DNA from: Acetobacter conturbans
Lineage (GTDB): Bacteria > Pseudomonadota > Alphaproteobacteria > Acetobacterales > Acetobacteraceae
Direction of reading: 5' to 3'
Assembly (NCBI RefSeq): GCF_011516755.1
Contig: NZ_WOSY01000009.1
Location: 62,001-126,000 of the forward strand
DNA: 64,000 bases
Each line of letters opens with the position of its first letter. Position 1 is the first letter of the stretch. The position numbers and the translations under genes are program-made. This document shows positions 28,339 through 38,414 of this stretch, piece by piece. The notes under the pieces are model-generated. The model searched no databases. It was not told the origin of the DNA and saw only the letters and a list, made by a program, of their open reading frames with translations.

Positions 28339-30099
28339 ATGAGTGTTTCCGAAGATCAGGCGGCAGGCTGTCGCGCCGTTCTGGCAGGTCAGGCGCAGGG
28401 CCCGGTCATTGCCACGCGGGAGGCGCTCAGCTTCTGGGGAGGGGTCGATCCTGCGACCGGTCGTGTGATTGATGTGCACCATCCCTTGCACGGGATGTGC
28501 CTGAGCGGCGCGGTCCTGCTGATGCCCACAAGCCGGGGGTCCTGCTCCGGGTCGGGCGTGCTGCTCGATCTGATCCTGAACGGACAGGCTCCTGCGGCGT
28601 TCGTTTTCTCCGAAGCGGAGGACGTCCTGACATTGGGAGCACTCGTCGCGGCGGAGATGTTCGGCATGACCGTCCCGGTAGCCCGCCTCTCGGCAAAGGT
28701 CTTCGACACGCTGTTCCAGACAGAGCATCTGGCGATGACCGGAGCAGCGATCAGAGGCGACACCCAAGGTCTCCCTCTGGACTTCCCTCTTCTGCCGCCA
28801 CTGGCCGCAACACTCGACCTTACGGAAGACGACCGCGCCATGCTGGCCGGGCGCGAGGGACCCGCAGCGCAGCAGGCCATGCGGATCATTTTTGGCATGG
28901 CGGCACAGCAGGGTGCCCGCCGTCTGGTCGATGTCACACGCGGGCATATCGATGGCTGTATTTACGCCAGCCCGGCCAATCTGACCTTTGCCGAAGCGAT
29001 GGAGAAGGCCGAAGCGCGGGTGCGCATTCCGACCACGATGAACGCAATCTCCGTCGATCGTGACCACTGGCGCGAGCAAGGCGTTCCACCTGCATTCGGC
29101 GTTCCGGCGCAGAGGCTGGCGGATGCTTATGTGAGGATGGGGTGTCGGGCGACGTTCACCTGTTCGCCCTATCTTCTGGATGAAGCCCCACAGGAAGACG
29201 AGGTGATCGCCTGGTCGGAATCCAATGCGGTGATTTTCGCGAATACTGTGCTCGGAGCACGGACGGCGAAGCATCCCGACTTTCTTGATCTATGTATTGC
29301 CGTGACAGGACGGGCGCCTCAGTCCGGGGTCTATCTGGATGCCAACCGTCGGCCACAGCGGATCATTGAAGTCACGATGCCTGCTGATCCGGATGATGCG
29401 TTCTGGCCGCTGCTTGGCTATCTCGCGGGACGGGCCGCATCAGACTGCATCCCTCTCCTGCGCGGCGTGGCGGAGGCGAGACCCTCCCGCGACGATTTGA
29501 AGGCGATGTGCGCGGCATTCGGCACGACCTCCGCCGCACCCATGTTCCATATTGAAGGCATCACGCCGGAGGCGGACGGAGTGTTCGATGAACCGGTGGA
29601 GGTTGTGCAGATCGGCATCCGGGACATGGCTGCGGGCTGGTCACTGTTGAATGAAGGACCAGAGGAGATCGATCTTGTCGCGATCGGCAGTCCACATGCG
29701 TCGGTCACGGAATGCCGAAAGCTGGCTGACACACTCGATCTGGCTTTAGGCGCGGGACGGCGACGACACCCGGAGGTTGAGGTGATGGTCACCGCAGGTC
29801 GGGCTGTGATTGGAGAATTGCGGGCGGAGGGGACGCTGGCACGGCTACAGGCGGCGGGTGTCAGGGTTCTGCCGGATCTGTGCTGGTGCTCGATTTCCGA
29901 GCCGGTCCTTCCATCCCGCACACGGGCCGTCATGACGAATTCTGGTAAATACGCCCATTACGGACCGGGGCTTGCAGGACGCCCGGTGCGGTTCGGCAGT
30001 CTTGCCGCCTGTGTTGAGGCGGCAATGTCAGGGCACGTGGAGAAAAGTCTTCCGCCGTGGCTGGCGGACGGTCTTACAACTGAAATCACGACAGTATAG
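28339..30099 (+). CDS. Aconitase X (fused type), possible cis-3-hydroxyproline dehydratase
   Basis: This 586-residue protein joins the small swivelling domain (residues about 1-130, with [12 protein letters not shown] and [15 protein letters not shown]) to the large catalytic domain, as in fused type I AcnX enzymes. Characterised bacterial members dehydrate cis-3-hydroxy-L-proline. The divergent amino acid permease supports amino-acid use over the archaeal mevalonate role. I chose the ATG at 28339, since the upstream extension overlaps the permease gene and is not family-like. No pyrroline-2-carboxylate reductase partner is visible in the window. Confidence 0.85.
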   Translation: MSVSEDQAAGCRAVLAGQAQGPVIATREALSFWGGVDPATGRVIDVHHPLHGMCLSGAVLLMPTSRGSCSGSGVLLDLILNGQAPAAFVFSEAEDVLTLGALVAAEMFGMTVPVARLSAKVFDTLFQTEHLAMTGAAIRGDTQGLPLDFPLLPPLAATLDLTEDDRAMLAGREGPAAQQAMRIIFGMAAQQGARRLVDVTRGHIDGCIYASPANLTFAEAMEKAEARVRIPTTMNAISVDRDHWREQGVPPAFGVPAQRLADAYVRMGCRATFTCSPYLLDEAPQEDEVIAWSESNAVIFANTVLGARTAKHPDFLDLCIAVTGRAPQSGVYLDANRRPQRIIEVTMPADPDDAFWPLLGYLAGRAASDCIPLLRGVAEARPSRDDLKAMCAAFGTTSAAPMFHIEGITPEADGVFDEPVEVVQIGIRDMAAGWSLLNEGPEEIDLVAIGSPHASVTECRKLADTLDLALGAGRRRHPEVEVMVTAGRAVIGELRAEGTLARLQAAGVRVLPDLCWCSISEPVLPSRTRAVMTNSGKYAHYGPGLAGRPVRFGSLAACVEAAMSGHVEKSLPPWLADGLTTEITTV

Positions 30100-30980
30100 G
30101 GCGGAAGGAGAAGGATATGCTGCCTGTCCCGCGATGATGCCGGCGACGGTCGTCAGCGCCATATTGCGTCGATACGAATGGACGCCCTTTGATGGTCAAC
30201 CTGACGGCCGGCAACATTTCGGACAGCGCAGGTGCTCGGATGAGTGTCGATGATATCTGCAAGCGTTGGTTGTGAGGGACTATACTCTTTACGGATGGGG
30301 CCTTTGACCGCCTCAAGCTCATGGGCGGCTTATCTCAACTTCGTCCTTGTGAAATCATCCATTGCCGCCTCGATGCCAACCGTCGGCCACAGCGTATCAT
30401 TGAAGTCACGATGCCTGCTGATCCGATGACGCGTTCTGGCCGCTGCTTGGTTATCTCGCGGGACGGGCCGCATCAGATTGCATCTCTCTCCTGCGCGGCG
30501 AGGCGGAAGCGAGACCTGCCCGCGACGATTTGAAGACGATGTGCGCGGCATTCGGTACGACTTCCGCGGCACGCATGTTCCATATTGAAGGCATCACGCC
30601 GGGGACAGACTGTTCGATCCCGATGAGTTGTGGGACGGACCCTTCGGATGGACAACGAAATGGTAATGAGTGACGCGTGATTACGGGTGCCACATCGACG
30701 GGGCCACAGGCCATGATCCTCGGCGCCATGGGTGCTAATCTCATGCGAAAAAACGCTTATCCGTGAAGTTCCAAACAGGCTCTGAAAGGTTGTTTCCAAA
30801 GCTCTCTGCTCGCGAGCGGACGCGCGCTTTCCCCCCTCGGATGCTCACGGCCCGCATGGCCGCATCGCTTCAATGCTCAAAAACACACGCCGGTCGTGCG
30901 CGGCCTCACAGACGTTCTCGCTCAGCAGAGAGCGTTTGAAACAGATTTTTAGCCGTGATTGCCCAAGCCGTTCCGAGACC
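30100..30980. other. Decayed intergenic region containing the AcnX fragment
   Basis: Apart from the 231-bp aconitase-X fragment, this 880-bp region holds no supportable gene. A short conceptual stretch near 30679-30760 reads ITGATSTGPQAMILGAMGAN without a start or family match, and may be another gene remnant. The region looks like deletion-scarred DNA between aconitase X and mntH. Confidence 0.5.
30372..30602 (+). pseudogene. Fragment of a second aconitase-X gene
   Basis: This 231-bp segment matches 29338-29569 of the intact aconitase-X gene with 14 substitutions and one single-base deletion by my count. Most substitutions (about 9 of 14) are synonymous, so the copy diverged as a working gene before it broke. 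It reads in the same direction and is frameshifted after the stretch ADP. Weak similarity may continue a few bases beyond. Nothing recognisable flanks it. Confidence 0.85.
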
Positions 30981-32294
30981 TCAGCCTGTCAGCGTTCCGT
31001 AAAGCAGTTCGAAATTGAGTGCGAGAATAATGGCCGCCACCAGCCACGCCAGCACTGCCACAGGCCGGGAGACGGTGAATTGTCCCATCATATCCCGGCG
31101 CGTCACGAACCAGACGAGCGGGATGACGGCAAAGGGAAGCTGCATGGACAGAATCACCTGACTGAGCAGCAGGAGCTCGTTCACGCTCCGGTCCCCGAAC
31201 CAGACCGACGCGACGACAACGGGGATGATGGCGAGCGAGCGTGTCAGCAGCCGCCGCGCCCAGCCGGGAAGATGCAGGTGCAGGAAGCCTTCCATGACGA
31301 TCTGTCCGGCCAGCGTGCCGGTGATGGTCGAGTTCATGCCTGCGGCGAGCAGGGCCACGGCGAACAGGGTCGAGGCCATCGCTGCGCCGAGAACCGGTGA
31401 GAGCAGATGATAGGCGACGCTGATGTCGGCCACGTCACTGTGGCCGGTTGCATGAAAGGCCGTGGCGGAGACGATCAGGATGGCTGCGTTGATGAACAGC
31501 GCCAGTGACAGCGCGATCGTGCTGTCGAGTGAGGCGAAGCGAATGGCTTCACGCTTTCCGTCCGGGGTGCGCTCATAGGCACGGGTCTGCACGATGGAAG
31601 AGTGCAGATAGAGATTGTGCGGCATCACTGTCGCGCCGACGATGCCGATGGCGATGTAGAGCATCGCGTGATTGGTCAGAATGCTGGTTGTCGGCACGAA
31701 CCCGTGGAGAATACCGGCCGCGGGGGGAGCTGCCATGACCAGTTGCGCGGCGAACGAGACCGCGATGATGCACAGCAGACCGATGACGAAGGCTTCGAGA
31801 TAGCGGAAGCCGCGTCCCATCAGGAGCAGCACGATGAACGCATCAAGCGCCGAGAGCAGGGAGCCGGTCAGCAGCGAGAACCCGAACAGGAGCTGAAGCG
31901 CGATCGCGGTGCCGATCACTTCCGCAAGGTCGCAGGCGATGATCGCCAGTTCACAGGCAATCCAGAGCAGCAGGTTGATCCCGCGTGGAAATCGTTCACG
32001 GCAGGCCTGAGCCAGATCCAGTCCGGTGGCGATGCCAAGCCGCGCTGACAATGCCTGAAGGAGAATGGCCATCAGGTTGGAGAGCATGATGACACTGAGC
32101 AGGGTGTAGCCGAACTGGGCGCCACCCTGCAGGTCGGTTGCCCAGTTGCCGGGGTCCATGTAGCCGACGGAAATGAGATAGCCGGGACCGGCAAAAGCCA
32201 GAAACCGTTTCAGCGTGGACGAGCCGGGGCCGGGAACATGCACGCTGGCGAACACATCGGGAAGGCTGCGGCGGGTGCTGTCTGCGTTAGGCAC
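30981..32294 (-). CDS. mntH: NRAMP divalent metal (Mn2+) transporter MntH
   Basis: MntH is a proton-coupled importer of manganese and iron. The metal-site motifs are present: [12 protein letters not shown] in the first helix and MPHNLYLHS in the sixth. About 11 hydrophobic segments fill the 437 residues. It is a single reverse-strand gene. The leader holds a plausible promoter with a dyad (see 32335-32363), where a manganese- or iron-responsive repressor could bind. Confidence 0.95.
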   Translation of the reverse strand: MPNADSTRRSLPDVFASVHVPGPGSSTLKRFLAFAGPGYLISVGYMDPGNWATDLQGGAQFGYTLLSVIMLSNLMAILLQALSARLGIATGLDLAQACRERFPRGINLLLWIACELAIIACDLAEVIGTAIALQLLFGFSLLTGSLLSALDAFIVLLLMGRGFRYLEAFVIGLLCIIAVSFAAQLVMAAPPAAGILHGFVPTTSILTNHAMLYIAIGIVGATVMPHNLYLHSSIVQTRAYERTPDGKREAIRFASLDSTIALSLALFINAAILIVSATAFHATGHSDVADISVAYHLLSPVLGAAMASTLFAVALLAAGMNSTITGTLAGQIVMEGFLHLHLPGWARRLLTRSLAIIPVVVASVWFGDRSVNELLLLSQVILSMQLPFAVIPLVWFVTRRDMMGQFTVSRPVAVLAWLVAAIILALNFELLYGTLTG

Positions 32295-32334
32295 GATGGT
32301 CTCTGGCTTTCACGTGGCGGCTGGATAGAGCGTT

Positions 32335-32363
32335 ATTATGCACTATGCTATACAGAATTGCAT
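32335..32363 (-). promoter_or_regulatory. Probable mntH promoter with flanking dyad
   Basis: On the reverse strand a -35-like TGCAAT (32357-32362) and a -10-like CATAAT (32335-32340) are spaced 16 bp apart, about 41 bp upstream of the mntH start. The palindromic pentamers ATGCA (32338-32342) and TGCAT (32359-32363) flank the spacer. A Mur/MntR-type operator is possible but not proven by this match. Confidence 0.35.
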
Positions 32364-32446
32364 CAGGAAACCGAACGGACGAATGGCGGGCGCGTCCGGT
32401 TTGAGGCAGGATCGCCCCATCCTGCCCGGCTTTCGGACTTTTGCTC

Positions 32447-33595
32447 ATGACCGTTCCCCAGATCGACCCGTTCCACACCATTTCGCTGAGCACCGTTGCG
32501 CATCGTCTGGCGTCCGAGGGGCGCAGCATCATTCACATGGAATTCGGCCAGCCTTCGACAGGCGCGCCGGAGGCCGCCATCGCGCGGGCGCATCATGTTC
32601 TGGACACTGACCCGATGGGTTACTGGGAGAGCCAGCCGCTCAGGGAGCGTATCGCCCGTCATTACATGGAGCAGTATGGCGTAACGGTCTCCCCCGAACG
32701 CATCGTGCTGACCTCAGGTGCCTCTCCCGCTCTGCTGCTCGCCCTGACGAGCTGTTTCATTCCCGGCGCACGCGTGGCGCTGGCGCGCCCCGGCTATGTC
32801 GCCTATCGCAACACATTGCGTACATTGCACATGGAACCGGTGGAGATCGTGTGCGGGGAAACAGAGCGGTTCCAGTTGACCGCCGCGCTCATTGACGCGT
32901 TGGAGCCACCGCCAGAAGGTCTGATTGTCGCCAGCCCCGCCAACCCGACCGGCACAGTGCTGTCCGACCCTGAACTTGCGGCGATCGTCGCTGTCTGCCG
33001 ACGGAAGAAGATCCGCATCGTCTCGGATGAAATCTATCATGGCCTCACCTTTGGCGAGCCCGCGCACAGCGTTCTTGAATATGATCAGTCGGCGATGGTC
33101 GTGAACAGCTTCTCCAAATATTTCAGCATGGCGCCCTGGCGGCTGGGCTGGCTGGTCGCGGCGGAAGACAGGGTGGACGCCGTGCAGGCGCGTGTGGGCA
33201 ATCTGTTTCTACCCCCGTCCTCGCTCAGCCAGCATGCCGGTCTGGTGGCCTTCGACTGCCGCGAAGAGCTTGATGAGCATGTGAAAACCTATAAGCGCAA
33301 CCGTGATCTGTTGCTTGCTGCATTGCCGCGCTGGGGGCTGCGCCACATCGCCCCTCCGGACGGGGCGTTCTATATCTATGCCGATATCGGGCATCTGACG
33401 GGTGACAGTCTTACCTTCTGCATCCGATTGCTGAGGGACACGGGCGTGGCGACCGCACCGGGGGTCGATTTCGACCCGGTGGAGGGACGGCATTTCATGC
33501 GGTTCAGCTTTGCCGTTTCCACTGCTCTGATCGAAGAGGCGATCCGGCGGATGACGCCGTGGTTCACGGCGAGAGAAAAGGATGCCGGTTCCTGA
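32447..33595 (+). CDS. Class I/II PLP aminotransferase (aspartate aminotransferase-like)
   Basis: This 382-residue fold-type I enzyme has the usual markers: VLTSGASPALLLAL, SPANPTGTV, SDEIYHGL and the PLP lysine in VVNSFSKYFSM followed by WRLGW. The amino-acid substrate is not fixed by the sequence. The ATG at 32447 lies 6 nt into the open frame and gives a family-like start. It is divergent from mntH with about 150 bp between starts. Confidence 0.88.
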   Translation: MTVPQIDPFHTISLSTVAHRLASEGRSIIHMEFGQPSTGAPEAAIARAHHVLDTDPMGYWESQPLRERIARHYMEQYGVTVSPERIVLTSGASPALLLALTSCFIPGARVALARPGYVAYRNTLRTLHMEPVEIVCGETERFQLTAALIDALEPPPEGLIVASPANPTGTVLSDPELAAIVAVCRRKKIRIVSDEIYHGLTFGEPAHSVLEYDQSAMVVNSFSKYFSMAPWRLGWLVAAEDRVDAVQARVGNLFLPPSSLSQHAGLVAFDCREELDEHVKTYKRNRDLLLAALPRWGLRHIAPPDGAFYIYADIGHLTGDSLTFCIRLLRDTGVATAPGVDFDPVEGRHFMRFSFAVSTALIEEAIRRMTPWFTAREKDAGS

Positions 33596-33672
33596 ACTGT
33601 TTTGAAAGTCCGTGTCTTTTGAAAACCTCATCATGAGGAAACGGCTCTTGAAATCCCGTTCCCTCTGAGAGG

Positions 33673-35385
33673 TCAGGCCGGAATGGCCATCACCGGGGCG
33701 ATATCGTGGGGAACAGGATAAGGGCCAGCCGCGAGCACTTCGATCGCCAGAACGCCCTCACGCGTGACATCAGCACCTTCAAGCGAGAGCCGTGCATCAC
33801 CGGTTGTCCAGCGCGCCTGATGAGACGTCGGTGCGAACCAGCCGGCAAGCTGCTCATTGTGGAAATGCTCTGTCATCTCAAGGTAGTTTTGTCCCTGAGC
33901 GAGCATGACCCGTCCCACCAGCACACCGAGTTGGCGACGATCATCCACGAAAGGCCCAATGACATCGTGTGGTCGGCTTGTGCGGGACAGAAGGCGCACG
34001 GACTTCACCCCTGCCGGTAGCGGGAAGAAAGAAATCCGACCCGCCTTCCGTTCCATGCGGATCATATCGCCCCGAGCGGTCATCAGGTGAAGATCCGGAT
34101 CGCTGGTGGTTTGGAGAATATCCGTTTTCCGCTCGACGCTATTCCGGACAGCGCGTGTCTCGATGGTCCGGTAGAGAGTTTCAGTGAAAGCTGGTGTGAC
34201 GTCCAGCGGAGCGGCAGCATCCTGCTTCCATGTCAGGTGCCGGGAGGCTGCCAGCACAGCCACTTTGCCTGCTTGTCGGAAAGAGGAGCGATTTCCCGTA
34301 TCGAGATAGCTTTCCGTCGGCACATTGTCCGCCAGAATGACGGAATGGGGTTCGGTTTCGATGTGATAATAATCATAGGTGGTGATGGATCTGTCGTAGA
34401 AAATGGAACGACCGTTCACCAGAATACGGGCGGGAAGAAACCGGTTTTGAAGAAAAAGACAATGTTCTGACGTGATCAGCATGTCCTTTGACGGAACATT
34501 GTCAGAGAAGGCATCTTTCAGAATACGGATGGGATAGCCGGCTTCGTCATCGGGAAGGCCGCTACGCACTGACACGCTGGCCATTCCTGTCCACACGATT
34601 TTTCGGAGGGTGGGGTGGCCATTCACTATCGCGACGATCTGGTCCCCGATCCGGATATCCTGCACAGGGACATCGCCCTGCACGGTGCGGATCATGGAAT
34701 CTGCAAGGAAACATGCGAATGTATAGCTGCCATCACTGTTTTTTGTATAGGTGAAGTCAGCCGGTGTGACGCCCGAGGCCAGGGTGATATCGGGGAACAG
34801 GGTCTGGGTAGCGCCCCAGAGTGTGCCTTGCAGACTGTAGGTGACACCATCGCCGTTGAGCACCAGATGCACATCGGTCGGTTCATTGCCCGAGATGATG
34901 ATCTTATCCGAATTGCTGAAGCCAGTTATGGCCGCACTGGATGTATTGCTGCTGTCATAATAGACGATATCGATCGTGGAACCGCTTGTGGTGCCATCCG
35001 AATTCTTGACGTCATCAAATATGACCGTGCCGGTAAGCGTGTTTCCGTATTGTACGGTCAGACCCGACGACTGAAGGATGATCGTCGCTTCGGATGCATC
35101 TCCCTCGAGATCCTTCGTCGTCAGATTGACATTCTGCAATCTGAGAACTGAATTTTTTTCGAGATAAAGGCTGTAGTTGCCATTATCGAGTGACTCTCCG
35201 CTGGCCGCGATGGTGACGGCGCCAGACACGGCAAGGCCCCCGACTGCTTCGTTCGCGGAGAGAAATACGCTTGCGCCCTCTCCGAATGAGACTTCATCGT
35301 AGGAATGCGGAACAGAGGCGCTGTCCCAGTTCGCTGCATTCGTCCAGACGCTGCTCTGCGCGCCCGTCCATGTCACTGTGGACAT
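33673..35385 (-). CDS. Hint-domain (hedgehog/intein-like) protein
   Basis: The 570-residue protein has a beta-rich, Ser/Thr/Asn-rich N-terminal half (about 1-220), typical of surface passenger repeats, and a C-terminal Hint domain. The Hint domain starts at Cys225 (ACFLADSMIRTVQGDVPV), with the conserved IRIGDQIV, the histidine in SEHCLF and a final block around EPHSVILADNVPTES. Proteins of this layout are common in acetic acid bacteria. Self-cleavage is a family possibility, but the cleaved form and role are not known. No classical signal peptide is visible. Confidence 0.88.
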   Translation of the reverse strand: MSTVTWTGAQSSVWTNAANWDSASVPHSYDEVSFGEGASVFLSANEAVGGLAVSGAVTIAASGESLDNGNYSLYLEKNSVLRLQNVNLTTKDLEGDASEATIILQSSGLTVQYGNTLTGTVIFDDVKNSDGTTSGSTIDIVYYDSSNTSSAAITGFSNSDKIIISGNEPTDVHLVLNGDGVTYSLQGTLWGATQTLFPDITLASGVTPADFTYTKNSDGSYTFACFLADSMIRTVQGDVPVQDIRIGDQIVAIVNGHPTLRKIVWTGMASVSVRSGLPDDEAGYPIRILKDAFSDNVPSKDMLITSEHCLFLQNRFLPARILVNGRSIFYDRSITTYDYYHIETEPHSVILADNVPTESYLDTGNRSSFRQAGKVAVLAASRHLTWKQDAAAPLDVTPAFTETLYRTIETRAVRNSVERKTDILQTTSDPDLHLMTARGDMIRMERKAGRISFFPLPAGVKSVRLLSRTSRPHDVIGPFVDDRRQLGVLVGRVMLAQGQNYLEMTEHFHNEQLAGWFAPTSHQARWTTGDARLSLEGADVTREGVLAIEVLAAGPYPVPHDIAPVMAIPA

Positions 35386-35626
35386 ACCGTCTCCTGAAAC
35401 AGTCTTGTTTTTTAAATGGTTGTCTCGCCGAAAAGAAATTTTCAGCCAGACCCGGAGCTTCCATGGCTTTCCGGTGTGTTCACGAAAACGTTATATTAAG
35501 GTGCTTTGAAGGTCACGTTCAGAAACGCATCATATATAAATTTTAATCTTTCAACATTCTGGGCATTCCAACTGTTCATGGAGTGGTCAGACGAAGCCAT
35601 GCAGAATGGCTGCAAGTAAAATGTCT
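35386..35626. other. Short intergenic region, nothing recognised
   Basis: This 240-bp AT-richer gap lies between the start of the Hint gene and the end of the purine permease gene. The Hint gene promoter presumably lies here. No hairpin with a U-tract or other element was found. Confidence 0.4.
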
Positions 35627-36703
35627 TTACTTGTTTTCTGGTGTCTCATTCTCGTATTTTTCCCAGTGCAGGGCCAGTTCCTTCACCACTACGCTTCCCA
35701 CCCGCCACGCACTGTCCAGAGAAGGCACGAAGCCTGAAAAGCCCGTTTCGTTCGCTTCTTCTTTCAGCAAGCTGGCAGCCGTTTCCGTCGGTGGCGGCAT
35801 ATCGTAATTACTGGCCGTTCGCAGAATCAGCACACGATTGATATCCACCCGCCCTGCTTTCGCTTGCGCGGAAAGAGCCTGCATGAAAGCAATATCCTCT
35901 TCCGCTGTCGTCGCGAAAGTTCCTGTGTTTTCCGTCCAGTATTTAACCCATCGTTCTGCCCAGCGGTTCATCCGCGCTCCAACCCAGAATGTCTCCGAGG
36001 ACAGCGTGTCGCCGACCATCACCGCCGGGGGAGTCTGTGCTTTCGGAAAACCTTTGTAGCGGACACGGTTTGCCTGGAGGGATGATGCATCGGGCAGTTC
36101 GACGGATCGGGTCAGCTCATAGGCCCAGTTCACCAGTCCGGGATTCAGCGTGTAGCCCATATCGCCCCATTGTGAGTGCAGGGGTGGAACCGGCTCAAGG
36201 TCCGGGCGGTCACCCTGCACCGGAACGAAACCATCAGACCAGCCCGAGGGAATTTCGCGAGGATCGATCAGATGCGCCAGCCCGCCGTTGATGACCCGCG
36301 GTGCCCAGACAGCCGAACCCACAGAGCCGAATTCCGGATCAATGCCGCCAATTCCGGCAAGAATGAAATAGGCCTTGCGCAGATCGAAACGCGGATCGAG
36401 CACCAGCCCTGTCATGGCCGAAGCCATATGCGCCGGCCCCTCTCCCGTCACGATGCCGATAACGTGCAGATCAGGATTGTAGCGCAGAACTTCGTGATAG
36501 CTTCCCGGCGCGGGAAGTTCTTCGCTGAGTGGGAGCTTTTCCACCCAGTTCTGAAATTCGCCGGGGATATCGCCTGAATCCTTGCCTAGTTCGAATGTTG
36601 TCACCAGCACCACCCTGACCGGGATTTTCGCCGGACTCGCGACAGCGACGCCGGAAGTGGCCAACAGTGCCGCGACAGAGGCAAGAACAGGAAGATAACG
36701 CAT
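35627..36703 (-). CDS. Purine nucleoside permease (NUP) family protein, exported
   Basis: This 358-residue protein starts with a signal peptide (YLPVLASVAALLATSGVAVA). It then shows the NUP-family sequence, including VVLVTTFELGKDSGDIPGEF, GIVTGEGPAHMASAM and ILAGIGGIDPEFG. These proteins resemble nucleoside phosphorylases in fold and are linked to nucleoside uptake. The ATG at 36703 (inside a slightly longer frame) gives the best signal peptide. It lies 27 nt after the adenosine deaminase gene, so it is probably in one operon handling external purines. Confidence 0.85.
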   Translation of the reverse strand: MRYLPVLASVAALLATSGVAVASPAKIPVRVVLVTTFELGKDSGDIPGEFQNWVEKLPLSEELPAPGSYHEVLRYNPDLHVIGIVTGEGPAHMASAMTGLVLDPRFDLRKAYFILAGIGGIDPEFGSVGSAVWAPRVINGGLAHLIDPREIPSGWSDGFVPVQGDRPDLEPVPPLHSQWGDMGYTLNPGLVNWAYELTRSVELPDASSLQANRVRYKGFPKAQTPPAVMVGDTLSSETFWVGARMNRWAERWVKYWTENTGTFATTAEEDIAFMQALSAQAKAGRVDINRVLILRTASNYDMPPPTETAASLLKEEANETGFSGFVPSLDSAWRVGSVVVKELALHWEKYENETPENK

Positions 36704-36730
36704 CGACAAACCCTTCACGACCAGCCGGTT

Positions 36731-38293
36731 TCAGTTTTGCAGCGGCTCGCCAGCAGCCATTCTGTGTTCGAAGCGCGCAAAGTCACCTTCCAGTTTCCAT
36801 TGCAGCGTGGCCTTCTCGTTCTGACTCAGCAGATCGTGACAGGGGCCGTTATCGCTCGGCTCGAGAGGTCTGACGCTGGCACAGACGGACGCGATGCGGA
36901 ACGGTCGCGTCGACTCCCACAGGCTTTTGCCGGGCAGGAAGGCATGTTCCAGTCCCATCCGCGACAGGTCTTTGAGGTCCGGATAGGACAGGCCGTAGGT
37001 GATGGTGGCCCTGATATACTCACTGGTGAGCGTGCTGCGGGAGACGCCCTGATCATCGGTGGACAGGGCGACCGGCACACCATGCGCGCGATAGGTCATG
37101 AACGGGTGGTTCGGGCCCTGAATATTCAGGATCTGGGCGTTGCTGGTCAGATTGATCTCGACCAGAATATTATGTCTGGCCAGTTCATCAAGCAGGCCAT
37201 AGGGGTCGCGTTCCTGCATGATGTCCACGCCGTGTCCGATGCGGGAGGCACCGGCAATTTCCACGGCCTGCCGGATGTGCGTGTCCAGCCCTTCAGGCGG
37301 AACCAGCCCCTCGGAAAGCTCTCCCGCATGAAGGGACAGCTTCACGTCAGGCCAGTGCTCCGACAGCACATGGAACATCTGCATGTGCAGGGTGTAGTCA
37401 TGCATCGCGATGGGGTTGTCTTCCGCTCCCACAATGTTGATGCCCACAAAGCGTGGATCGGCCTGTGTCAGCGCATAACCGAACGCGATCTGGGCGAGAA
37501 CCATGCCCGGCGGCATCGTGCGCACCGTCTGGTAGAGGTAACGCACAGTGACATTGCAGCCCGGCAGGGCGTCCTTTGTGTCGCACTTCAGGGCCGCACG
37601 GGCCTTGTGCTCCATGCTGTCCGTTTCGCTCCCCGCGAGCTTCACGAAAGACCTGAGGTGGGGAGTGAGCTGGACTTCCGCGTGGGAAATGTCTTTTTCA
37701 TCAGCAACTTTTGTCGAGGAACCAAGGCGCGCGACAGCGCTTAACTCTGGTGAAACCATCAGTTCGATATAGGTAATGTGATCCCGCGCAGCCTGTGTCA
37801 GAGCATCCACAAGCATATCGGCGTCATGTGTTGTCGTCGCGGGCAGAAACCTGTCGAAGGTCGCGAAGAAATGATCATGCCCGGAATGCTCCTCTTGTGT
37901 GGGAACGAAATTCCTCATCGAAAGAGCATCGATTTCCCCGGCGTACAGGGCGGAATCCTCAATGACCTGCTGCGCGGGAATGGCCTCCCTGGACGCATGA
38001 AAGCCGAAAACACATTTGGCGGGACCGATAGCCCCGGTGACCGGATTGACGCACAACTGGTCTTCCCGTGCCCATTCGAGCAGATGCTCCGCATAGATCG
38101 CGCCCACGAGATGGTTATGCAGGTCCGCGCCTTTCGGAAACCCTCTCATGAACACCGAAAGCTGCGTCGGATCGGCGCGGATGGTTTCGAACCGGGTGGC
38201 TGTGGCCGCCGCTTCGTTGCCGGAAATAGATGCCGCGAGGGCAGCGTGTGACAATGAGATGCTCAGAAGAGCCGGCAGGAGACGACGGATCAT
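36731..38293 (-). CDS. Exported adenosine deaminase-family protein
   Basis: This 520-residue amidohydrolase has a signal peptide (LLPALLSISLSHAALAA) and the metal-binding HNH of the HNHL motif (H59, H61). Further ADA-type motifs follow: SLHAGE, RIGHGVDIM and STDDQGVSRSTL. It would convert adenosine to inosine outside the cytoplasm. I chose the ATG at 38293 because the signal peptide starts there; the open frame continues upstream but overlaps the M1 peptidase region. The NUP gene follows after 27 nt. Confidence 0.9.
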   Translation of the reverse strand: MIRRLLPALLSISLSHAALAASISGNEAAATATRFETIRADPTQLSVFMRGFPKGADLHNHLVGAIYAEHLLEWAREDQLCVNPVTGAIGPAKCVFGFHASREAIPAQQVIEDSALYAGEIDALSMRNFVPTQEEHSGHDHFFATFDRFLPATTTHDADMLVDALTQAARDHITYIELMVSPELSAVARLGSSTKVADEKDISHAEVQLTPHLRSFVKLAGSETDSMEHKARAALKCDTKDALPGCNVTVRYLYQTVRTMPPGMVLAQIAFGYALTQADPRFVGINIVGAEDNPIAMHDYTLHMQMFHVLSEHWPDVKLSLHAGELSEGLVPPEGLDTHIRQAVEIAGASRIGHGVDIMQERDPYGLLDELARHNILVEINLTSNAQILNIQGPNHPFMTYRAHGVPVALSTDDQGVSRSTLTSEYIRATITYGLSYPDLKDLSRMGLEHAFLPGKSLWESTRPFRIASVCASVRPLEPSDNGPCHDLLSQNEKATLQWKLEGDFARFEHRMAAGEPLQN

Positions 38294-38414
38294 GGCCTGT
38301 ATCGTGTGCCCTTCACATGAGGATGACAATGGAGGACGATACAGCATTCGCCATGGTGACGTCATCCGGTCAGGCAGTTTTGGTCGCTCCGGCTGGTGTC
38401 GGGAGACTGCAATC

